Source: Cryobacterium sp. PH31-O1 (lineage in GTDB: Bacteria; Actinomycetota; Actinomycetes; Actinomycetales; Microbacteriaceae). Taken from it: a stretch of 64,000 nucleotides of DNA. The stretch lies in the NCBI RefSeq assembly GCF_030063455.1, contig NZ_JASITB010000001.1, forward strand, positions 682,001-746,000, written 5' to 3'. Positions 37,758-43,887 of this stretch are shown here, piece after piece. Every line of letters starts with the position of its first letter. Position 1 is the stretch's first letter. The notes beneath the pieces were generated by a model that was given only the letters and a program-made list of their open reading frames with translations, was not told the DNA's origin and did no database searches. The position numbers were made by a program, and so were the translations under genes.

Positions 37758-37909
37758 GGGAGTCAGGTAGTACAGAACCCGAAAGTCTCTCCCGCACCGA
37801 TTGGACCCAATCGGAACCAATCGATACCACCGCGACCGGGGCCCCGCCGATGCGGCCCGTATTGACGATCGCGATATAGAACCCGATCGGGCCCAGAGGG
37901 ATACTCCCC
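37758..37909 (-). ncRNA. yybP-ykoY family manganese riboswitch upstream of terC
   Basis: On the minus strand the leader has the family's 5' box GGGGAGTA (37909-37902) and the 3' box GAGACTTTCGGG (about 37789-37778), with GTCAATACGG between. The closing stem pairs GGGAGT (37908-37903) with ACTCCC (37763-37758). The 3' end lies about ten bases before the ribosome binding site of terC, which suits control of translation or termination by Mn2+. Recognised by eye, not by a covariance model. Confidence 0.85.
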
Positions 37910-37974
37910 TTCGCTTGCAAAATTCTAACAGTGTGCCAACCCGGAGCGCACCCCCGCCCGGCCCGACCGCCGCC

Positions 37975-37980
37975 TATAGT
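37975..37980 (+). promoter_or_regulatory. Strong -10 element TATAGT before a methyltransferase gene
   Basis: TATAGT matches the -10 consensus well. With the usual spacing transcription would begin at or next to the ATG at 37989, so the message would be leaderless and would open with a seven-codon ORF. Confidence 0.6.
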
Positions 37981-37988
37981 TGAGGGCT

Positions 37989-38012
37989 ATGACTACGCAC
38001 CGGTTTCGATGA
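37989..38012 (+). CDS. Seven-codon leader ORF overlapping the methyltransferase start
   Basis: ATG at 37989, eight bases after the -10 hexamer, reads MTTHRFR and stops at TGA 38010-38012. That TGA overlaps the ATG (38009) of the next gene as ATGA. A leaderless mini-ORF that ends on the downstream start could deliver ribosomes by coupling. It may also be chance. Confidence 0.4.
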   Translation: MTTHRFR

Positions 38013-39154
38013 CGGCCGCCGACAACCCGCGGGAGTACATTGACTGGTCGAACGAAGGTCAGCCCGCCACCGCGCCTTGGCGATCCGCGAACGGAGCACC
38101 GGCCCCGAAGCGGGTCGTGCCGGTTGACGACACCATTACCGCGGATGCCGCCTACCGGCTGGCCTCGCAGGGGGTCGCAATGCTCTGGCAGGGCGACTTT
38201 CAGAATGCCCGCCAGATTCTGACCGCCCTGGAGCACCGCACGCGGCCTCGACCGGACCGCACCGAGCGCACCACCGCCGAGCTGTTCTACCGGTATCGAC
38301 AGAACCGCTCCCACCGCGCGCGCATCCTCGGTCTGCTGCTCATTCCGCTCGAGGTCGGCAATATCATCGGGCTGCGGCGGGCGCCCGACGTGGTAGCGGC
38401 CACGGTCGACGCCTATGGGAGCATCGCCGAGGCATCCGTTGTGTCGCTGCACGAGGTGGTCGGCACGATCGGTGCCCACCAGTGGCGCACCAGGGGCATC
38501 CCCGTTGCCGCCTTGAACGCCAGCGTCTTTCCGCACTACGGCACGTTCTTTCCGGTGCGCAGCGAATACGTTGACCTGGTCGCGAACGCTCCGCTGGCCA
38601 CGCCGAAGGTTGCCTTCGACATCGGCACCGGCACCGGGGTGCTCGCAGCGGTGCTGGCGACCCGGGGCGTGCCGCGGGTGGTAGCGACGGATATCGAGCC
38701 GCGCGCAGTGGCATCCGCTCGCGAAACAGTGTCGCGCCTGAAACTCAACACCCGGGTAGAAGTACTGCTGACGGACCTGTTTCCCGAGGGACGCGCCGAT
38801 CTGATCGTCTGCAACCCGCCGTGGATCCCGGCGACGGCGCACTCCCTGCTCGACGCGGCCGTCTACGACCCGGGCTCTGGCATGCTCAAGGGGTTTCTGG
38901 CCGGCGTGCTGGCCCACCTGCACCCCAATGGTGAGGTGTGGCTCGTGCTCTCCGATTTTGCCGAACTGGTCGGGCTGCGCTCCCGCGACGACCTGTTGAA
39001 TCTGATCAATGCTGCCGGGCTGCACGTGATCGGTGCTCTCGAAGCGCCCGCCGCACACTCTCGCTCGACCGATACGAGCGACCCGCTGCACGCGGTGCGC
39101 CAGAACGAGGTCACCTCCCTCTGGCGTCTTGCCGCGCGTGAGTCGAGTGCTTAA
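38009..39154 (+). CDS. SAM-dependent methyltransferase, NPPW type
   Basis: A 381-residue class I methyltransferase. The first 190 residues form a helical substrate domain (TAELFYRYRQNRSHRARILGL and onward). The SAM site is DIGTGTGV, starting at D204, then VVATDIEPRAVASA. The catalytic NPPW is at 269-272, the type used by N-methyltransferases of amides or bases (HemK/RlmG relatives). The target, protein or RNA, is not known. ATG 38009 fits the promoter position; a GTG at 37931 would lie upstream of the -10 element. Confidence 0.82.
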   Translation: MTAADNPREYIDWSNEGQPATAPWRSANGAPAPKRVVPVDDTITADAAYRLASQGVAMLWQGDFQNARQILTALEHRTRPRPDRTERTTAELFYRYRQNRSHRARILGLLLIPLEVGNIIGLRRAPDVVAATVDAYGSIAEASVVSLHEVVGTIGAHQWRTRGIPVAALNASVFPHYGTFFPVRSEYVDLVANAPLATPKVAFDIGTGTGVLAAVLATRGVPRVVATDIEPRAVASARETVSRLKLNTRVEVLLTDLFPEGRADLIVCNPPWIPATAHSLLDAAVYDPGSGMLKGFLAGVLAHLHPNGEVWLVLSDFAELVGLRSRDDLLNLINAAGLHVIGALEAPAAHSRSTDTSDPLHAVRQNEVTSLWRLAARESSA

Positions 39155-39156
39155 AC

Positions 39157-39192
39157 AAAGAAACCCGGCGCCTTAGAAAGAAAGGCACCGGG
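39157..39192 (-). terminator. Intrinsic terminator of tRNA-Glu
   Basis: Read on the minus strand, CCCGGTGCCTT pairs with AAGGCGCCGGG (11 bp, one G-T pair) and is followed by TTTCTTTG. It lies directly downstream of the tRNA. The hairpin may also serve the convergent methyltransferase gene. Confidence 0.85.
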
Positions 39193-39198
39193 AATTTG

Positions 39199-39271
39199 TG
39201 ACCCCAGCGGGATTCGAACCCGCGTTACCGCCGTGAGAGGGCGATGTCCTAGGCCGCTAAACGATGGGGCC
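39199..39271 (-). tRNA. tRNA-Glu (anticodon CTC)
   Basis: A 73-base cloverleaf on the minus strand. The acceptor stem GGCCCCA pairs with TGGGGTC, discriminator A. The D arm has TTAGCGGCCTAGGACA, the anticodon arm ATCGCCCTCTCACGGCGGT with anticodon CTC, and the T arm GCGGGTTCGAATCCCGC. The CCA end is not encoded. Confidence 0.97.
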
Positions 39272-39434
39272 GTTTTGCAACTTACCGAGTATGCCACAGA
39301 GAGGAGCGCAGTTCCAAACTGAGCCTCCGCGGCGCGTCGCTGCGGGTGGGGGCGGCCCCGTTGACCCCCGCAGAAAAGCCCGTCAAGAAGCGAACGCTGT
39401 TGCGCTACGAGTCGAATCGGGGTTAGCTCAGGGC

Positions 39435-40085
39435 ATGAAACTGACCAAGCTGGAGCATGCCGCTTTGATCCTTGAGCTCTCGGGCAAGAAGCTCTACATC
39501 GACCCCGGTTCGTTCACATCCGCGCTCACCGGCACCGCGGGCGCCGTCGCCGTGGTCATCACCCACGAGCACGCCGATCACTGGACGCCCGAACAACTGG
39601 GACGCATCGTCGAAACGAACTCGGACCTGCGCATCTTCGCACCGGCCGGTGTCGCTTCGGCCATAGCCGCGACCGGCGCCGATCTCGATGTCACGACGGT
39701 ACAGGCCGGCGATGTGATCGATGTCGATCCGTTCACCCTGCGCTTCTTCGGGGCGACCCACGCTGTCATCCACGAATCGATCCCGATCATCGACAACGTC
39801 GGGGTGCTCGTCAACGACGAGCTGTACTACGCCGGTGACGCCTTCACGATTCCCGAGGGGGTTGCGGTGGGAACGCTCGCCGTGCCGGCCGCCGCGCCCT
39901 GGATGAAAATTAGTGAGGCGATGGATTTCATTCTGGCCGTGAAGCCCAAGCGCAGCTTTCCGACCCACGAGATGCTGCTCTCCAGGGCAGGAAAAGATCT
40001 GTCCAACGCGCGGTTCCTGAGCGTCACCGAAGACGGTGGCGGCGAGTTCTTTGCGCTTGAGCCCGGTGACAGTCTCGACCTGTAG
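39435..40085 (+). CDS. MBL-fold metallo-hydrolase
   Basis: A 216-residue metallo-beta-lactamase-fold hydrolase of the UPF0173/YtkL-like class. The metal ligands are in THEHADHW (HxHxDH); later metal positions are ATHAVIHE, YYAGDAF and the C-terminal SFPTHEMLLS. No signal peptide. ATG 39435 gives the conserved start MKLTKLEHAALIL; a longer opening to 39264 would begin inside the tRNA. It stands alone and its substrate is unknown. Confidence 0.88.
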   Translation: MKLTKLEHAALILELSGKKLYIDPGSFTSALTGTAGAVAVVITHEHADHWTPEQLGRIVETNSDLRIFAPAGVASAIAATGADLDVTTVQAGDVIDVDPFTLRFFGATHAVIHESIPIIDNVGVLVNDELYYAGDAFTIPEGVAVGTLAVPAAAPWMKISEAMDFILAVKPKRSFPTHEMLLSRAGKDLSNARFLSVTEDGGGEFFALEPGDSLDL

Positions 40086-40136
40086 GCCGAGCTGTTGCGC
40101 AGCATCCGCTGAGAAACGACTCGCCTTCAGGAAATT

Positions 40137-40170
40137 TGCAGCAACTGCATCTTAGAGTGCAGTTACTGCA
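40137..40170. promoter_or_regulatory. Twin palindromic operator of the ABC exporter/TetR operon
   Basis: Two perfect palindromes of the form TGCAG-N3-CTGCA lie at 40137-40149 and 40158-40170, 21 bp centre to centre (two helical turns). Together with flanking TTT/AAA they make a larger near-perfect inverted repeat. A -10-like TAGAGT (40153-40158) lies between them, so binding would block the promoter. The TetR protein encoded as third gene is the obvious ligand. Confidence 0.75.
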
Positions 40171-40209
40171 AACGCGGCCCGCCGAGGTCGCCAGAACCGA
40201 GGGAAACCG

Positions 40210-40947
40210 ATGGACTCCGAGTGGGTAATTGATGCGCAAGGCCTGGAGAAATCGTACGGGTCGGGTGCGAGCCGTTTCGACGCCCTGAAGGGCGTGTCCG
40301 TTCAGATCGCGCCCGGTGAGACCGTGGCGATCGTCGGCAAGAGCGGCTCGGGCAAGTCCACCCTTATGCACCTGCTCGCCCTGCTTGATCAACCCGATCA
40401 GGGAACGCTGCAGGTCGCCGGCAAAGACGCCAAGTCGCTGTCGAAGCGCGCTGTCAACGAACTGCGCAACAAGGAGTTCGGCTTCGTCTTTCAGCAGTTC
40501 TTCCTCACCCCCAACGTGAGTGTGCTCGACAACGTCATTCTGCCGTTGAAGATCGCCGGCATGGGCGGCAAGGAGCGGCGGCGCCGCGGCATGGAGGTTC
40601 TCGAACAGCTCGAGCTGGCCGACAAGGCCGGCAACAAGGCCACGACCCTCTCCGGCGGGCAGAAGCAGCGCGTCGTCATCGGTCGCGCCCTGGTCAATGC
40701 GCCGCGCGTGATCTTCGCCGACGAACCCACCGGCAACCTCGACACGGCCACCGGCGCCGTGGTCGAAGACATCTTGTTCGACCTTAACCGCAGCCAGGGC
40801 ATCACGCTCGTCATCGTCACCCACGACGAGGAACTCGCCGCCCGCTGCGATCGCCAGATCTATATCCGCGACGGACTCGTCGTGTCGCACGCCACCTCGA
40901 CCCATACCGGCGCCCACACCCTGACCACCGCCGGGGGCGCAGCATGA
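40210..40947 (+). CDS. ABC transporter ATP-binding protein (MacB/LolD type)
   Basis: The ATPase of a MacB/FtsX-class exporter. The 245-residue protein has Walker A GKSGSGKST (about 43-51), the Q-loop FQQFFLTPNVSV, signature LSGGQKQR and Walker B VIFADEPTGNLD, the last typical of this class. It is the first gene of an operon with a permease (ATGA overlap) and a TetR repressor. The ligand is unknown; such self-regulated pairs often export toxic peptides or drugs. Confidence 0.93.
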   Translation: MDSEWVIDAQGLEKSYGSGASRFDALKGVSVQIAPGETVAIVGKSGSGKSTLMHLLALLDQPDQGTLQVAGKDAKSLSKRAVNELRNKEFGFVFQQFFLTPNVSVLDNVILPLKIAGMGGKERRRRGMEVLEQLELADKAGNKATTLSGGQKQRVVIGRALVNAPRVIFADEPTGNLDTATGAVVEDILFDLNRSQGITLVIVTHDEELAARCDRQIYIRDGLVVSHATSTHTGAHTLTTAGGAA

Positions 40948-42236
40948 GAACCAAAGACCTCGTCGCCACCGCGATCTCCAACACCTTCCGCAGCAAACTG
41001 CGCACGACCCTGACCGTGCTGGCCATTTTCGTCGGCGCGTTCACCCTCACCCTGACCAACGCGGTCGGCGCCGGCGTCAGCCAGTATGTCGACGCGCAGG
41101 TGGGCGCCCTCGGCTCCCCCGACGTGTTCATCATCACGCAGGCGAGCGATGCCACCGCCGCCGGCGACGGCCCGGTCAAGTATGATGCGGCCAGTTCGGC
41201 ATCCGTTTCGAGCCAGCAAGGCCCGCCAGGCACGACGACCAAGGCGCTGACGGATGCCGACCTCGCCACGATCGGCGACACCGCCGGCATCGTCTCGGTC
41301 GATCCGATTCGTTCCGTGCAGCCCGACTACATTGAATACGACTCCGGCACCCCCTACGAGTTCAGCATCAACGCCACCTCGGCCGTCACCACGGCCGACC
41401 TCACGGCGGGCGCGCAACTCGACGGCGGCGCCACTGAGACCCAGCTCATGCTGCCAGACACCTTTGTGGCCCCGCTCGGGTTCGCCTCAGCGGAGGACGC
41501 GGTGGGGGCATCCGTTTCTATCGGCATCACCGACATTCTCGGCGAGAGGCACGTGGTCGACGCCACCGTCGTCGGCGTCTCGCTCGAGAGCCTGCTCGCT
41601 GCCGGCGCCGGCGCCAACGACGCACTGATTGCCGAGTTGGCCGACGCGCAGTCCGGCGGCATTGACACAGCGGTCACAAGCTACGGTGTGGCCGTGGCTC
41701 ACTTCGACACCGCCCTGTCAGCGGATGCCGTGACCGCGCTCAAGGGGGACCTCGCCACCGCGGGCTATTCCGCGAGCACCATCGAAGATCAGCTCGGCGC
41801 CGTGCAGACGGTGATCAACGGCATCGTCGGCGTGCTCAACGCCTTCGCCGTGATTGCCCTGATCGCAGCGGCATTCGGCATTATCAATACCCTGCTGATG
41901 AGCGTGCAGGAACGCACCCGTGAGATCGGCCTGATGAAGGCGATGGGCATGAGCGGCGGCAAGGTCTACACCCTGTTCAGCCTCGAAGCCATCGTCATCG
42001 GGTTCCTCGGCAGCGCCATCGGTGCCGGTGTGGCCATCGGGCTCGGCTCGGCGCTGAGTGCCGTGCTGTCGCAGGGACTGTTGTCCGGGCTGCCGGGATT
42101 GAACATTCTCCTGTTCGAGCCGCTGTCGGTGGCCTTCGTCATCGGCTTGGTGATGCTGATCGCGTTCCTCTCCGGCACGCTTCCAGCTCAGCGGGCGGCG
42201 AAGCAGAACCCGATCGAGTCGCTGCGGTACGAGTAG
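40944..42236 (+). CDS. ABC transporter permease (MacB/FtsX type)
   Basis: A 430-residue permease with one N-terminal membrane helix (LTVLAIFVGAFTLTLTNAVG), a large extracytoplasmic domain of about 240 residues (MacB periplasmic core), and three C-terminal helices ending in the family's PIESLRYE. Its start overlaps the ATPase stop by ATGA. It works by mechanotransmission with the ATPase rather than moving substrate through the membrane. Confidence 0.92.
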   Translation: MRTKDLVATAISNTFRSKLRTTLTVLAIFVGAFTLTLTNAVGAGVSQYVDAQVGALGSPDVFIITQASDATAAGDGPVKYDAASSASVSSQQGPPGTTTKALTDADLATIGDTAGIVSVDPIRSVQPDYIEYDSGTPYEFSINATSAVTTADLTAGAQLDGGATETQLMLPDTFVAPLGFASAEDAVGASVSIGITDILGERHVVDATVVGVSLESLLAAGAGANDALIAELADAQSGGIDTAVTSYGVAVAHFDTALSADAVTALKGDLATAGYSASTIEDQLGAVQTVINGIVGVLNAFAVIALIAAAFGIINTLLMSVQERTREIGLMKAMGMSGGKVYTLFSLEAIVIGFLGSAIGAGVAIGLGSALSAVLSQGLLSGLPGLNILLFEPLSVAFVIGLVMLIAFLSGTLPAQRAAKQNPIESLRYE

Positions 42237-42240
42237 CGCG

Positions 42241-42984
42241 ATGCACCAGGACCAGGCCATGACAGACTCCCCGACGCCCAACACCACCGTGCGCGCGCAG
42301 TCGCGCGAAGACAAGCAACACGAAACGACCCTGCGCGTGGAGCGGAGTGCGGTCAGCCTCGTTCTGGAGCACGGTTTCGACAACGTCACCGTCGATATGA
42401 TCTGCAGCCAGAGCGGCATCTCCCAGCGAACCTTTTTCAACTATTTCAAGACCAAGAAGGCCGCCATCATCGGCGCCGCGCCGCCCACGATCGATGAGGG
42501 TCGGGCGCGGGAGTTCATCGCCGCCCCCGGCGACGACCTGCTGCCCGACGTGCTCACCCTGATGAGCGCGATCGGTCCGCGCGCGGGCATGGACGAGCAG
42601 CTGTTCACCGACCGCCTGCGCATCTTCGCGTTGCACCCCGAACTCATGCAAGAGCAAATGGAGCGGATGACCAGGGTCACCTCCGAGATCACCGACTTAG
42701 TCTATTTGCGCCTCGGCCGCGGTGCCGTCGTTGACTCACAGAACGACGACGAGAACGATGCTGCCCTGGCTTTTCGGCACGGGCAGGCCGAACTGCTCAC
42801 GCACGCGATGCTGGGCGTGGTGCGTTTTATGGCCCTGCAGTGGATTCCCGATTTTGAGCGCCCGGCCGGCGCTGATGGCACGGTTGACCGGTCCCCGACA
42901 CCGACGCTAACGCCAACCGTGGCCGAGTCGCTGAGCCGTACGATCGAGCTGTTGCGCCGCACGCTGAGCATTCCCGGTCTCTAG
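42241..42984 (+). CDS. TetR-family repressor of the exporter operon
   Basis: A 247-residue TetR regulator. The N-terminal helix-turn-helix is VEHGFDNVTVDMICSQSGISQRTFFNYFKTK-like (about 40-70), followed by an all-helical ligand domain. It is the last gene of the exporter operon, so autoregulation through the twin palindrome at 40137-40170 is likely. ATG 42241 lies four bases after the permease stop; ATG 42259, with AGGA upstream, is the better initiated alternative. Confidence 0.88.
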   Translation: MHQDQAMTDSPTPNTTVRAQSREDKQHETTLRVERSAVSLVLEHGFDNVTVDMICSQSGISQRTFFNYFKTKKAAIIGAAPPTIDEGRAREFIAAPGDDLLPDVLTLMSAIGPRAGMDEQLFTDRLRIFALHPELMQEQMERMTRVTSEITDLVYLRLGRGAVVDSQNDDENDAALAFRHGQAELLTHAMLGVVRFMALQWIPDFERPAGADGTVDRSPTPTLTPTVAESLSRTIELLRRTLSIPGL

Positions 42985-43883
42985 CCGCGCTCAATGTCCG
43001 ATTCCAACGGCAGCCATTTCAGCAGGGCTGCCCGCAATTTGCCGAGGCGCAGCGGGCGCATGAGGTACTCGTTCATACCGACCATACGAGTGTGGTCAGC
43101 ATCGCCGCGCACCGCGCTGGCCGTCATCGCCAGAATCGCCACGCGCGTGCCCGGCGCTTCGGCCGCCCGAATAGCGGATGCCAGCTCGTAGCCATTCATC
43201 TCCGGCATGTGCAGGTCGGTGATCACCAAATCGTAAACGCCGGTTTCCCAACTCTCCAGCGCCTCCGCCCCGTTCTTCGTCATGTCAGCCGAGTACCCCA
43301 ACAGGTTCAGCTGCCACAGGATGAGTTTTTGGTTTGTCGGGTTGTCCTCGGCTACGAGAATGCGGGTTGCAGCGGGCATTTTGCGTGTGCCCCGGCTCAC
43401 CCGCACGGGTGACGCATCCGCCGTTGCCTGGACGGGCTCGACCGGCTGAGCAGAAGGGTAGGGCTGCAGCACCTGCCGGGTGCGAGAACCCGCTTGGTCC
43501 GACAGGGTCTCGTCGTCGGCCCGGGGCATGAGCCAGTTAATGGTGTCCTGCAACTCCTGGTAATGCAGTGGCTTCGTGATGTAGGCGTCACAACCAGCCT
43601 CGCGGGCTCTTTTCTGATCTCTCGACATCGCCCCCGCGGTAACCGCAATCACGGGAATTTCGGCGGTAACCGGGTCATTCTTCAACACGGTCGTGGCGGC
43701 GAATCCGTCCATTCCGGGCAGCTGAACGTCCATCAGGATCACGTCGGGCAGTTCGACCCGTGCCAGGAGCAAACCACTCTCGGCGTCAGCGGCGCCCAAC
43801 GTCGAGTGTCCGGCCCGGTGTACCAGAAGCGAAGTGAGTTTCATATTGATCGGGTTGTCTTCGATGATCAGAATTCTGGCCAC
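42981..43883 (-). CDS. Response regulator with two receiver domains and no output domain
   Basis: A 300-residue protein with receiver 1 (acidic pair in IEDN, phospho-acceptor D52 in LMDVQLPGM, K104 in ITKP), a Pro/Ser-rich linker, and receiver 2 (AEDN, D223 in VITDLHMPEM). In receiver 2 the conserved Lys is Arg (R276, YLMRPL). There is no DNA-binding or enzymatic output domain, so it probably acts in a phosphorelay or by protein contact. The GTG start lies four bases after the kinase stop. Confidence 0.85.
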   Translation of the reverse strand: MARILIIEDNPINMKLTSLLVHRAGHSTLGAADAESGLLLARVELPDVILMDVQLPGMDGFAATTVLKNDPVTAEIPVIAVTAGAMSRDQKRAREAGCDAYITKPLHYQELQDTINWLMPRADDETLSDQAGSRTRQVLQPYPSAQPVEPVQATADASPVRVSRGTRKMPAATRILVAEDNPTNQKLILWQLNLLGYSADMTKNGAEALESWETGVYDLVITDLHMPEMNGYELASAIRAAEAPGTRVAILAMTASAVRGDADHTRMVGMNEYLMRPLRLGKLRAALLKWLPLESDIERG

Positions 43884-43887
43884 GGGG

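Noticed and set aside
16602..39154. Prophage, integrase or insertion sequence
   Set aside because: I saw no transposase, integrase or phage structural gene anywhere in the window, and the tRNA-Glu has no adjacent integrase or duplicated end.
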